Positions 33,797 through 42,262 of a stretch of 64,000 bases of DNA are shown here, piece after piece (position 1 is the stretch's first letter; each line of letters opens with the position of its first letter). This DNA comes from UBA6059 sp040219045 (GTDB lineage Bacteria > Bacteroidota > Bacteroidia > Cytophagales > Cyclobacteriaceae): positions 3,348,001 through 3,412,000 of the forward strand of contig OZ245881.1 in assembly GCA_965229505.1 (NCBI GenBank). The letters are read 5' to 3'. A program made the translations under genes and the position numbers. The notes under the pieces are model-generated. The model saw only the letters and a program-made list of their open reading frames with translations. It had not been told where the DNA came from and made no database searches.

Positions 33797-34969
33797 ATGA
33801 TGTTTCGACTCCTGCTACTCTCTCTACTGGTATCGGTATCCTTCTGTATCAATGCACAAAAGCCCAGGGCGCGTGAGATCGGCATCCCGTTCGTAGGCAT
33901 TCCTGGTTCGCTCAACTCCATCACAGATGTGAAAGGCGTGGAAGTGGGGCACAGTACCATTATTACCGGTAGGGGGACAAACGAAATAGGCAAAGGACCA
34001 GTGCGCACCGGAGTGACCGCTATATTCCCCAGAGGCAAAAAGTTTGGCCCTGTCTATGCCAACTGGTATAGCCTTAACGGTAACGGTGAGATGACAGGCA
34101 CGACATGGGTAACAGAGTCGGGCTTCTTAGAGACGCCCATCATGATCACCAACACTAATAGCGTAGGAGTGGTGCGCGATGCGGTGCTCAAGTGGTTTGT
34201 GGATGTCAACTGGTATGGCGATGACGACTGGTGGTATATCTACCCTGTGGTCGCTGAAACTTATGACGGCTTTCTTAATGATATCTATGGCTTCCATGTC
34301 AAAGAAGAACATGTGTGGGAGGCGATCGCCAATGCCAACCCCGGTAAAGTGGAAGAAGGCAATGTGGGTGGCGGTACGGGCATGATGTGCCTGGGCTTCA
34401 AAGGTGGGATTGGATCTTCATCCCGCATTCTGACTGTCAACGGGGAGCAATACACGCTAGGTGTACTGGTGCAGTCCAACTTCGGGAGCAAAACGAACCT
34501 GACCATAGCGGGGGTACCTGTAGGTCTGGAGCTGATGGATACCCTCAACAGTGTCTACAACGCCGCACCTGAGTCCCGCCGGCAGGAGGGTGATGGCTCT
34601 ATCATCGTGGTGGTGGCCACAGATGCACCGCTACTTCCTCATCAGCTCAAGCGTATCGCTCAGCGCATTCCTATCGGAATAGGCAACACCGGTGGCCGTG
34701 GATCTAATGGATCTGGTGATATCTTCATAGCTTTCTCTACCGCAAATGAGGAGGCCTTCAGTCGTACGGAGGTCACTACTGTCGAGACACTTTCTAATGG
34801 TGTAATAACCCCACTTTTTGAAGCGACGGTACAAGCCACCGAGGAGGCCATTATCAACGCCATGGTAGCTGCGGAAACGATGGAGGGCATCAATGGCAAT
34901 ACCGCCTATGCTCTACCTCATGAGCTGGTGGTGGAGGTACTTAAGAAGTATAATCGGTTGAAGGAATAA
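33797..34969 (+). CDS. P1 family peptidase (DmpA/L-aminopeptidase, S58)
   Basis: From ATG 33797 the protein has a signal peptide (LLLLSLLVSVSFCINAQ) and the S58 fold: ITDVKGVEVGHSTI, then NVGGGTGMMCLGFKGGIG. The autocleavage/nucleophile region expected in the family follows, near GGIGSSSR, with later motifs VVATDAPLLPHQLKRIAQR and GRGSNGSGDIFIAFST. Members are Ntn-type aminopeptidases that cut themselves before the nucleophile; here it should act in the periplasm on D- or L-amino-acid peptides. The upstream ATG at 33737 is not preferred. Confidence 0.9.
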   Translation: MMFRLLLLSLLVSVSFCINAQKPRAREIGIPFVGIPGSLNSITDVKGVEVGHSTIITGRGTNEIGKGPVRTGVTAIFPRGKKFGPVYANWYSLNGNGEMTGTTWVTESGFLETPIMITNTNSVGVVRDAVLKWFVDVNWYGDDDWWYIYPVVAETYDGFLNDIYGFHVKEEHVWEAIANANPGKVEEGNVGGGTGMMCLGFKGGIGSSSRILTVNGEQYTLGVLVQSNFGSKTNLTIAGVPVGLELMDTLNSVYNAAPESRRQEGDGSIIVVVATDAPLLPHQLKRIAQRIPIGIGNTGGRGSNGSGDIFIAFSTANEEAFSRTEVTTVETLSNGVITPLFEATVQATEEAIINAMVAAETMEGINGNTAYALPHELVVEVLKKYNRLKE

Positions 34970-35051
34970 GCAAGTGATTTGGCGTACCAGTAAGTAATAT
35001 CTGGTCAAGTATCCATGTAAGAGAGTCGTTGATATTGACGAGAGTATCAGC

Positions 35052-35405
35052 TCATTCAAGGTCTAGTACGATTCTTACATTTTCTTTGACCAATTCGATT
35101 CGATCATCCGGCAATGCGCCAATCCTCTTAATAAGTCTTTTGTTGTCTATTGCTCTGATCTGATCTATCATGATGTCGCAATCCTCATTCTGGTTGGCGT
35201 CACCCTTTTTAAGGTGAACTCTTAGTATTTCAGCCTCTGTCTTGACATTGGAGGTTATAGGGCAGACTAAGGTCGATGGATGGGAAATACTATTCAGTAA
35301 ATCAGTTTGAATGACCAACACGGGTCTTGTTTTGCCTGGCTCTGTTCCTATTTGAGGGCTTAAATCTGCGACCCAGATTTCGAATTGCTTAATCGTCTTA
35401 ATCAA
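35052..35405 (-). CDS. MazF/PemK family toxin (endoribonuclease)
   Basis: The 117-residue protein has the MazF fold: QFEIWVADLSPQIGTEPGKTRPVLVIQ, then STLVCPITSNV, a basic strand, and DIMIDQIRAIDNKRLIKRIGAL. The Arg in KTRP and the Thr in PITS are the expected active-site positions. It should cut mRNA at short sites. It overlaps the antitoxin gene by 8 bp, and the antitoxin comes first, the usual order. Confidence 0.92.
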   Translation of the reverse strand: MIKTIKQFEIWVADLSPQIGTEPGKTRPVLVIQTDLLNSISHPSTLVCPITSNVKTEAEILRVHLKKGDANQNEDCDIMIDQIRAIDNKRLIKRIGALPDDRIELVKENVRIVLDLE

Positions 35406-35619
35406 ACGCTTCGAAATCTTTAAGTACAGCCATAGATTCAGCTTTTACGAGCGCCGATTCCTTTTTTAACTTCTGCTCAAGCAACTTCTTTCGCTGAAGT
35501 CTGTTGTAGAATTCTAACGCCTCGTTTATATATCGATTTCTAGGCTTTTTCGACCCAGATAGGATTTTTTCAGTTTCGTCAAAAATCGCATCGTCGAGTT
35601 TTAGTGATACTGTCTTCAT
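35398..35619 (-). CDS. Antitoxin of the MazF-like pair (RHH-type)
   Basis: The 73-residue protein begins with a ribbon-helix-helix strand and helix (KTVSLKLDDAIFDETEKIL) and a second helix (RNRYINEALEFYNRLQ). A basic and acidic C-terminal tail probably wraps the toxin. It should bind its own promoter as a dimer and neutralise the MazF product. A 23-bp inverted repeat with 9-bp arms lies 57 bp upstream. Confidence 0.85.
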   Translation of the reverse strand: MKTVSLKLDDAIFDETEKILSGSKKPRNRYINEALEFYNRLQRKKLLEQKLKKESALVKAESMAVLKDFEAFD

Positions 35620-35675
35620 GATATCCTGTATTAGGACATAAAGCTATATCAATTCCAATAATTATAGATCATATG

Positions 35676-35698
35676 AGTATATACTTTTTGTATATACT
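35676..35698 (-). promoter_or_regulatory. Probable operator of the toxin-antitoxin pair
   Basis: The arms AGTATATAC and GTATATACT are perfect inverted copies separated by five T. It lies upstream of the antitoxin start (35619) in the gap before the divergent... the next gene on the same strand ends at 35706, so the only gene it can serve as upstream DNA is the antitoxin. Autoregulation by the RHH antitoxin is inferred. Confidence 0.55.
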
Positions 35699-35705
35699 GC
35701 AAGCA

Positions 35706-36095
35706 CTACATTCCGAGCACTTTCATCGCTTGACTCAGTAGTTTAGGATTGCTTTGGACGAAGCTGATTGCAGCTGCTGCCAGGTTTTGATCCCCAAGTA
35801 TTGACTTCATCAATCCACCCGTGGAAGAACCCAATGAAGCACCCATACCTCCCATGGCAAGCTTGGCCATGGCATTTTTAGTATCCGGGTTTTTCTTAAG
35901 GAAGTTGATCGTCTCCGTCTGTAGATCTTCATCCTTCATCAAGGCTTCCTTGATCTGATCCTCAGATAATCCTGCTTGGCTGGACGCATCTTCAACGGTT
36001 GACTGTAGATCAGGTTTGTTGACTTTAGGAAGTGACTGAGCTGACAAAGCTGATGATGTAGCAAGAACGATAAGGATGAGTAGTAGGTTTTTCAT
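35706..36095 (-). CDS. Hypothetical secreted helical protein
   Basis: From ATG 36095 it has a signal peptide (MKNLLLILIVLATSSALSAQ) and then about 110 residues predicted to be helical, with a Gly/Met-rich middle (AMAKLAMGGMGASLGSSTGG). It shows a loose likeness to secreted helical proteins such as DUF2780 but I cannot name a family. The upstream ATG at 36122 would add a charged tail before the signal. It ends 8 bp upstream of the inverted repeat that precedes the toxin-antitoxin pair. Confidence 0.6.
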   Translation of the reverse strand: MKNLLLILIVLATSSALSAQSLPKVNKPDLQSTVEDASSQAGLSEDQIKEALMKDEDLQTETINFLKKNPDTKNAMAKLAMGGMGASLGSSTGGLMKSILGDQNLAAAAISFVQSNPKLLSQAMKVLGM

Positions 36096-36122
36096 GGTAC
36101 GTTTGGTTAATTGATCGAACAA

Positions 36123-36448
36123 CGAAAGTAGGAAAAGCTACAGTTTTGGAGGTCATGATAAGGTGTATCTTCGATGAACTAACACCTTCTATGGATGTAC
36201 TTCCATAGAAGAGCCATGAGCTTTTATATAGTGTTTAGCACATAGGCTTAAACCTACCGTTTAAGAACAGTTTCTTACAAGAACCGTTTGCACCAGCCAA
36301 CATTACTCATTACAGGTTCCTGCAAGCTGCAGCTATCACTTGATGAAAGTGGACTATTAAAGTCAAAGCATATCTCCGAAGGCTAAGCTCTACGTGTGCA
36401 TGCATTCCCGATAGGACCTAGTAATTCGACGAAGCATAGTATGATTAA
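36123..36448. other. Gene-free region with a hairpin
   Basis: No gene is seen. A perfect 10-bp inverted pair (CTTCTATGGA at 36186-36195, TCCATAGAAG at 36202-36211, loop TGTACT) lies in it, without a T-tract on either side, so it is not a clear terminator. Smaller stems (GGTTCTTG-type and GAACCGTT-type) follow between 36250 and 36330. Confidence 0.5.
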
Positions 36449-36964
36449 TCAATCAGGCTTGTATACCTCAAGCTCGATCTCAATCAGCAACTCAGGTAGT
36501 GCGAGCTCTCGCACACCCAACCACGATCCTGTTGGGAACTGCTTGGTGTAGATGGTATTGCGATAGCCGGAATATTGAAGAAACAGAGCCATGTCAGTCG
36601 TAAAGACATTTTCCACCACCACATCATCAAAGGTGCAACCGTAGTGAGTCAATATCTTTTCTAAATCTGCATAGCAGTTTTTCATCTGCTGCTCTAAGTC
36701 ACCAACGGCCGCTGGATTCCCCTCATCATCCATGCTTACTGCACCCGAAATTTTTATTTCGTTTCCGATTTTCACGGCATGTGAATACCCGTAAGCCTTC
36801 TCTATGTCTGGTCTGAGTAGGAAGTATTCCGGTTTTTCTGCGGGCTCTTCCACCCTGGATTCAATTTCATTAGCTGGCGGTACACAATGCTGCATAAGGC
36901 TAGCGAAAAGAGTAAGCAAGAGTATAAATGTAGCTTGACGCGTGAGGTAAAGGGGGTATTTCAT
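36449..36964 (-). CDS. Secreted RidA/YjgF-like protein, catalytic Arg missing
   Basis: The 171-residue protein has an N-terminal signal (ILLLTLFASLMQHC, possibly a lipoprotein) and a RidA domain with YSHAVKIGNEIKISGAV, ILTHYGCTFDDVVVENVF and LPELLIEIELEVY. The Arg that acts on imines in true RidA (PxR before the last strands) is Gly here (FPTGSW). It is therefore more likely a binding or structural member of the YjgF superfamily than an imine deaminase. A second such gene follows on the same strand (37127-37582). Confidence 0.82.
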   Translation of the reverse strand: MKYPLYLTRQATFILLLTLFASLMQHCVPPANEIESRVEEPAEKPEYFLLRPDIEKAYGYSHAVKIGNEIKISGAVSMDDEGNPAAVGDLEQQMKNCYADLEKILTHYGCTFDDVVVENVFTTDMALFLQYSGYRNTIYTKQFPTGSWLGVRELALPELLIEIELEVYKPD

Positions 36965-37126
36965 TGTAATGGTGTGATGGTAGCCTACTATTACCGGGTT
37001 TCGGCAATCCCGATTAGATAGAACGCAATTTATTTATTCCTTTGGAGCTGTACCAGCGTTCATTTCGACATCCAGGGCATAGAATCTGTTGTTTGCGATT
37101 ATGCGCTATTCATTAATGATAAATGT

Positions 37127-37582
37127 CTATTCAATCACGACCACTGCCTCCGCATCGATCTCGATGAGCCATTCCGGTAGGGCAAGGGCGGATACGCCTA
37201 CCAAGGTGCTCGCAGGGGTAATCTCACTTCCGAAAATACTCTCTCGTACTCCGCGAAATACATCCAAGTCCTCGGGCTGGTAGTCGACGATATAGCTGTT
37301 GATCTTGACCAAGTCACTGTAAGTCGCACCTTCCGAAGTGAGCAGTTCCTTGATAGCGGCTAATGCGCCTCGCATTTGCTCTTCGAGTGTGTTACCTGGT
37401 CCGATCTGACCGGAGATATGCAGTCGCTTCATTTTGCCATGTGTGATCACAGCCATCTGGGCGTATCCATTGGTTGGCTGGACATAGCGCTTTTCTATTG
37501 TTGGTGATTTGAGCTTTGGTGCAGGGGGTTGGCAGGCAGGGACAATGAGGAGTAGAAAGCAGAGTTGAAGGATATATTTCAT
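37127..37582 (-). CDS. RidA/YjgF-like lipoprotein, catalytic Arg missing
   Basis: The 151-residue protein has a lipoprotein signal (LCFLLLIVPAC) and a RidA domain with MAVITHGKMKRLHISGQIG, NTLEEQMRGALAAIKELL and SALALPEWLIEIDAEAVV. The catalytic Arg is replaced by Ser (TPAST). It is a likely paralogue of the gene at 36449-36964. Proteins of this family with a signal are periplasmic; the function is unknown. Confidence 0.82.
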   Translation of the reverse strand: MKYILQLCFLLLIVPACQPPAPKLKSPTIEKRYVQPTNGYAQMAVITHGKMKRLHISGQIGPGNTLEEQMRGALAAIKELLTSEGATYSDLVKINSYIVDYQPEDLDVFRGVRESIFGSEITPASTLVGVSALALPEWLIEIDAEAVVVIE

Positions 37583-37711
37583 TGTGATTTGATTTTAGAA
37601 AGATAATTTCGTCTGCTTTACTCAAATAGTGAAGATGTCCGTCGGTTTTATTGGTAAGATCAACTTCAATAAGGTTGAAATCATCTCAGAAGCACTAGCT
37701 ATATTTACTCC

Positions 37712-39058
37712 ATGTCCATGAATCTGACTGTGCTTAAAACTAAAGTTGCTGACCTGATACAATTTGTGCAGGTCGACTTGTGGAATATCCGGCTGGCAGA
37801 TCTACCTAAGTCACGATCCACCTTATATCATAACCTCAGGATCGTGATTCTTACAGGCCAGGATTTTGTGAAAGACAATTGCGCCATGCAGGCTTCAGCG
37901 TTGACTTACCTGAGTATTCTTTCCATTGTACCCGTGATTGCTACCTTTTTTGGCATGGCCAAAGGCTTTGGGTTGGATATCAATCTTGCGCAGGAACTGA
38001 ATAACCTATTTCCCGGTCAGGAGACCGTACTGGGCGAATCGGTCAAGTACGCACAGAATATGCTGGATACGGCGAGGGGAGGCATCATCGCGGGTATCTC
38101 TATCATGGTACTGCTCTACACCGTCCTTAGGCTTTTCCATAATATTGAGATGGCTTTCAACGGTATATGGGCGATCAAAAAGCAACGCTCGATTATCCGC
38201 AAGGTCACGGACTACCTATCGATCATGATCATCTCTCCGATCATATTGGTGCTCTCTAGTAGTATGACCGTATTTATTACCACCCAACTCGATGTACTGG
38301 TCGTGGAGTATGACATTCTTGACAGTCTGGTCGGGTTGGTTAAGTTTGGGCTCAGGGCAGTTCCGCTCATTCTTATCTGCTTCATGTTTTCGTTGTTGTT
38401 CATCGTGATGCCCAATACGAAGGTGAAGTTCAAGTCGGCCTTTTATGCCGGTCTGATTACAGCACTAGCTTATCAGTTCTTACAGTATTTCTACATCGAG
38501 TTTCAGGTAGGTGTATCTCGCTACAATGCCATTTACGGCAGTTTTGCCGCATTACCGTTGTTTTTCATCTGGGTGCAGTTGAGCTGGACTTTGGTGCTTT
38601 TTGGAGCGGAGTTTGCCTTTGCCCATCAAAATGCCAATCGCCATTACTTTGATACCGATAAGACCAAGCCAAGCCTTGCGAGCAAGAAGCGCCTTGCACT
38701 CCTGATCATGACAGCTATCGCGAAAAACTTTGAGCGCGGTGATGATGGATTGACTGACGAGGTGATTGCAGAGCGTATCGGTGTGCCCATACGCTTCGTG
38801 GTATTGATGCTCGATGAACTGAAAGAGGCCAAGCTGATCCATGAAGCGACTGATGATAATGACGACCTGGTTTTCCTACCGTCAATTGATGTGCATAAAT
38901 TGACTATCGAGTTTGTAGTTGATAGACTGGAGAAGCAAGGTCTCGATCAAATGGCCGTGGGTAAACTCTCGGAGGTGGATGCCCTGGTCTCGGCACTGGA
39001 TGACCTTAAAAATACCGCCAGACAGTCGAGCTCCAATCGGTTGTTGATCGAGTTGTAG
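37712..39058 (+). CDS. YihY/BrkB family inner-membrane protein
   Basis: The 448-residue protein has six membrane helices with the family motifs: CAMQASALTYLSILSIVPVIA, ARGGIIAGISIMVLLYTVLRLFHNIE, and YNAIYGSFAALPLFFIWVQLSWTLVLFGAE. A long C-terminal tail resembles a winged helix (DEVIAERIGVPIRFVVLMLDEL), which is common in Bacteroidota members. The old name ribonuclease BN is not supported. Its role is not known. ATG at 37718 is an alternative start. Confidence 0.9.
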   Translation: MSMNLTVLKTKVADLIQFVQVDLWNIRLADLPKSRSTLYHNLRIVILTGQDFVKDNCAMQASALTYLSILSIVPVIATFFGMAKGFGLDINLAQELNNLFPGQETVLGESVKYAQNMLDTARGGIIAGISIMVLLYTVLRLFHNIEMAFNGIWAIKKQRSIIRKVTDYLSIMIISPIILVLSSSMTVFITTQLDVLVVEYDILDSLVGLVKFGLRAVPLILICFMFSLLFIVMPNTKVKFKSAFYAGLITALAYQFLQYFYIEFQVGVSRYNAIYGSFAALPLFFIWVQLSWTLVLFGAEFAFAHQNANRHYFDTDKTKPSLASKKRLALLIMTAIAKNFERGDDGLTDEVIAERIGVPIRFVVLMLDELKEAKLIHEATDDNDDLVFLPSIDVHKLTIEFVVDRLEKQGLDQMAVGKLSEVDALVSALDDLKNTARQSSSNRLLIEL

Positions 39059-39150
39059 GTATTTTCGAACCAGGTATCCTAGACACTTAGTTCCTTCGCT
39101 TCATACTACCTAGTGAAAATCATCTTATAGCAGTAGCCTTCCACTACAGC

Positions 39151-39196
39151 TGTCATTCCCTTGCGACTTTGCGAAGCTTAGGAGACTTGGGAATCT
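39151..39196. repeat. Left inverted repeat flanking the GIY-YIG gene
   Basis: It begins TGTCATTCCCTTGCGA and ends AGACTTGGGAATCT. Its reverse complement recurs at 39564-39607 on the other side of the GIY-YIG gene, with a conserved outer 15 bp (GTCATTCCCTTGCGA) and inner 14 bp. Confidence 0.85.
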
Positions 39197-39247
39197 AATT
39201 GCTGTTATTCCAGAGATATTTTATTTGATCCTTACTATTTTCATTCT

Positions 39248-39550
39248 ATGAAAGCCAATGGCGGTTATATTTATATTGTTTCAAATAAGACAAGGAGCAC
39301 TGTTTATACTGGGGTAACCTCAAACCTATATGCACGAATTTATCAGCACAAATATGAAAATGGCTCCTACTTCACGAACAAGTATAACTGCACCGATTTA
39401 ATCTATTACCAATTCTTTTCAGATATAGAGACTGCTATTCGGCGGGAGAAGAAAGTAAAGAAGTGGAACCGTGCATGGAAGGATAAGTTGATAAGAGATT
39501 TTAATCCCACCTTGAGGGATTTGTTTGATGAGGTGAAGGACATGCAGTAG
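39248..39550 (+). CDS. GIY-YIG family nuclease (URI/UvrC-N type, small)
   Basis: The 100-residue protein is one GIY-YIG domain: GGYIYIVSNK and VYTGVTSN give the paired strands, the Arg in ARIYQHK and the Glu in IRREKKVKKWNR are the expected catalytic residues. It lacks other domains. Such stand-alone proteins should cut DNA. It lies between inverted repeats of about 45 bp (39151-39196 and 39564-39607) that look like REP-type palindromic units. Confidence 0.9.
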   Translation: MKANGGYIYIVSNKTRSTVYTGVTSNLYARIYQHKYENGSYFTNKYNCTDLIYYQFFSDIETAIRREKKVKKWNRAWKDKLIRDFNPTLRDLFDEVKDMQ

Positions 39551-39563
39551 CTGTGGGGTACAG

Positions 39564-39607
39564 AGATTCCCAAGTCTCGGTCGTTCCTCCCTCGCAAGGG
39601 AATGACG
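39564..39607. repeat. Right inverted repeat flanking the GIY-YIG gene
   Basis: It begins AGATTCCCAAGTCTC and ends TCGCAAGGGAATGACG, the reverse complement of the left arm apart from a middle part of about 15 bp that differs. The two arms enclose the GIY-YIG gene with about 50 bp and 14 bp of spacer. Confidence 0.85.
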
Positions 39608-39687
39608 ATTTTGCATAGGTTGGTTATTCCCTTTCCAAAAGCCCATGGGCAACAAGGACTTATATCTGTGGCTAAAGCAGATAAACC

Positions 39688-40197
39688 CTATTTACTCCTC
39701 CGCTTAAAAGACCAGGTAAACTCAAAAACTGACACTACTGTGCCGTCGGCCATTGTCCCGACGGTTTTGGCTGTGACGGTGGAGGCCTCTCCCGTTGATT
39801 TGGCGTGCTCCACAGCTTGGAAGATCTTAGCCCCATCCTCACAGGTGAACGTCACACGACCCGTGGCTTTCTTAGGAAACTCCGACTTCATGTCTATGAT
39901 GATCGTGGCAATGGAAGGATTCTGCCCTTCAATAGCCAATAACCCTATCGCAGCGGTTGACAATTCGGCCGCCATACTTTGAACGGCAAAATAGGTGGAC
40001 TTAAAAGGGTTCATATTCAACCACTTGAATGGCTGGGTGGCCACAGCGCGCTCTGTAGTCAATTCCGTTAGGCGCATACCAGAGAGCCATCCCATCGGCA
40101 CCTTGAAGAAAGCGAAGGACCGAAAGAGCCATGGATTGAGCATCTTCTTTTTGAAGACCTCTTGTGCCGGGGTAAGAGTGAATGTAGTCGTGCTCAT
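39688..40197 (-). CDS. DUF4442 family hotdog-fold protein (thioesterase-like)
   Basis: The 169-residue protein matches DUF4442, a branch of the hotdog superfamily: KWLNMNPFKSTYFAVQSMAAELSTA is the substrate-gate helix, and DMKSEFPKKATGRVTFTCEDG follows. By fold it may be an acyl-CoA thioesterase-like enzyme; direct evidence is lacking. It lies 18 bp downstream of the symporter gene on the same strand and is likely cotranscribed. Confidence 0.8.
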   Translation of the reverse strand: MSTTTFTLTPAQEVFKKKMLNPWLFRSFAFFKVPMGWLSGMRLTELTTERAVATQPFKWLNMNPFKSTYFAVQSMAAELSTAAIGLLAIEGQNPSIATIIIDMKSEFPKKATGRVTFTCEDGAKIFQAVEHAKSTGEASTVTAKTVGTMADGTVVSVFEFTWSFKRRSK

Positions 40198-40214
40198 GGG
40201 CTTTTGTTATTGGG

Positions 40215-42047
40215 TTACCACCAAATGATATAGATCAATGCTACCATGACCAATACGACAACAGCGGCTATGTTGAAAGTCTTAGTGGAGATATAATGTT
40301 TTTTGTGAATATCAATGGCATTATCATCATAGTCGATATCTCGTGTTAAGAAAAGTGCCAGGGCCAGGAACATGAGACTCATCATATGGATGGAGAACTT
40401 GCCAAAAGCATTATCAATATCCAAGGCTGTATCATGGAACATTTCATGGTCACCCGCTACTACTATGATGAACAGGAACATAGTCCCTATGATTAACAAG
40501 AAGTTTTGATCCTTAAACTTGAAATCGTACTTGCCTGCCATAGAAATCAGGATCATCGCATAGCAGAGTAGGATGAAGATAAAACCCATTCTGTCAAGGA
40601 AGGGAACATCTGGGAAGCCGAAGTAGAAAACAAGATTTAACGGAATCGTCAATATGGCTACCCATAATGCGGCCGTAGGAGTAGCCTTGCTCCAGAATAA
40701 ACCGAAAAGGAAAATCACCGTTACAGCGGGTGTAATGAAGCCCGAGAACTCCTGTATGTATTGAAACATCTGATCAAAACCGCTCAAGGCAGGAGTGACT
40801 ATACATGCGATGACTAGTGCAATGAGACCTGTGATTCTACCCACAGAAACCAGCTTGGTTTCACTCGCATCCTTATTGATGTATTTATTGTAGATGTCCA
40901 TCGTGAAGATGGTCGAGGTGCTGTTCATCATAGAACTCAGTGAGGATACGATAGCTCCAATCAACGCCGCGAAGGTGATGCCTTTCAATCCCGCCGGTAC
41001 CAGGGCGAGCATGGTAGGGTAGGAGTTGTCGGGCTTGATAATGCCATCTATTTTGATCAGCTCTGTAATAGCTGGATTGCCTGTCTCTACGAGGTAGAAT
41101 GCTGCTACACCGGGGATTACCACGAAGATCGGCATGATCACTTTGAGGAAAGCGGCAAAGGCAACACCTTTTCGAGCTTCTGCCAGATCCTTACCGGCCA
41201 GGGCACGCTGTGTGATATACTGATTACAACCCCAGTAAGAGAGGTTGGCGATCCACATACCACCGACGAGCACGGTGACTCCCGGTAGGTCCATGTAGGA
41301 GGACTTAGTATCATTGTTGATCGTATAAGTGTCACCCACCTCGAAAATCATATCAAACTTCTGAGGAACCTCTGCCATCAGGGTGAAGAAGCCCTGGATG
41401 GGACCATTGCCACCACTGACCAGGTCAAGGGCGATGCTCGTCACCATGACACCACCGATCACAAGGAAGATCACCTGGACGATATCCGTATAGGCCACAG
41501 CCTTCAGACCGCCATACAACGAGTAGAGCACGGAAAAAGCAGCCAACCCGACAATGGCATACAAGAACGGTACCCCAATGACGGTGTTAAGTGTCAATGC
41601 ACCGAGGAACATCACCGCTGTAAGATTGACAAATACGTAGAGCAACAACCAGAAAATCGCCATGACCGTCTTGATCCGATTGTCATAGCGCATCTCCAGG
41701 AACTGTGGCATGGTGAAAATGCCCTTGTGTAGATAGATAGGCAGGAAGTACTTCGCTACCAGCAGCAAGGTGACAGCTGCCATGAGTTCGTAGGCCGCTA
41801 TGGCCATACCCACAGCATAGCCAGATCCTGACATCCCGATGATCTGCTCCGCAGAGATGTTGGAAGCAATCAGAGACGCGCCTATCGCATACCACGGCAA
41901 GGTCTTACCGGCAAGAAAATAATCAGTCGAATTCTGCTCTTCGCCTTCCTTCTTTCGGGATACCCAAAGGCCCAATCCAATAATGAACAGGGCATAAATC
42001 GAGAAGACGATAATGTCAATAGTTGAAAAGGAGGTGGACAATTCCAT
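40215..42047 (-). CDS. Sodium/solute symporter (SSS family, SGLT-like)
   Basis: The 610-residue protein has about fourteen to fifteen membrane helices. The SSS signature is present (LKAVAYTDIVQVIFLVIGG), and the sequences SMMNSTSTIFTMDIYNKYI and GFITPAVTVIFLFGLFW fit the sugar/inositol branch. It should couple sodium entry to uptake of a sugar or related solute. The solute cannot be told, and no catabolic gene lies beside it. Confidence 0.92.
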   Translation of the reverse strand: MELSTSFSTIDIIVFSIYALFIIGLGLWVSRKKEGEEQNSTDYFLAGKTLPWYAIGASLIASNISAEQIIGMSGSGYAVGMAIAAYELMAAVTLLLVAKYFLPIYLHKGIFTMPQFLEMRYDNRIKTVMAIFWLLLYVFVNLTAVMFLGALTLNTVIGVPFLYAIVGLAAFSVLYSLYGGLKAVAYTDIVQVIFLVIGGVMVTSIALDLVSGGNGPIQGFFTLMAEVPQKFDMIFEVGDTYTINNDTKSSYMDLPGVTVLVGGMWIANLSYWGCNQYITQRALAGKDLAEARKGVAFAAFLKVIMPIFVVIPGVAAFYLVETGNPAITELIKIDGIIKPDNSYPTMLALVPAGLKGITFAALIGAIVSSLSSMMNSTSTIFTMDIYNKYINKDASETKLVSVGRITGLIALVIACIVTPALSGFDQMFQYIQEFSGFITPAVTVIFLFGLFWSKATPTAALWVAILTIPLNLVFYFGFPDVPFLDRMGFIFILLCYAMILISMAGKYDFKFKDQNFLLIIGTMFLFIIVVAGDHEMFHDTALDIDNAFGKFSIHMMSLMFLALALFLTRDIDYDDNAIDIHKKHYISTKTFNIAAVVVLVMVALIYIIWW

Positions 42048-42203
42048 GCTGTCGGTTTAAGTTTTGTGCTGGTCAGATTATGCAGCATGCATTTTACTTA
42101 ATTCGACTCAGATAAGCAAAGATGGTAGCTCGCAACGGCAGTTGTTGGATCTTACGCAGGTGCTAGCATCAACCTTAGCAGTACGCCGACAGTGATAATT
42201 GAG

Positions 42204-42246
42204 AATTGAGAATGGAGAATTGAAAAAGCTTTGTCCATTCTCAATT
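42204..42246. repeat. Palindromic repeat between symporter and ABC permease genes
   Basis: The arms AATTGAGAATGGA (42204-42216) and TCCATTCTCAATT (42234-42246) are perfect inverted copies around AAAAAGCTTTG, and a second nested pair (AATTGAAAA/TTTTCAATT) adjoins. The same sequence type recurs at 45435-45500. Confidence 0.75.
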
Positions 42247-42262
42247 TTCAATTATTCATTAT

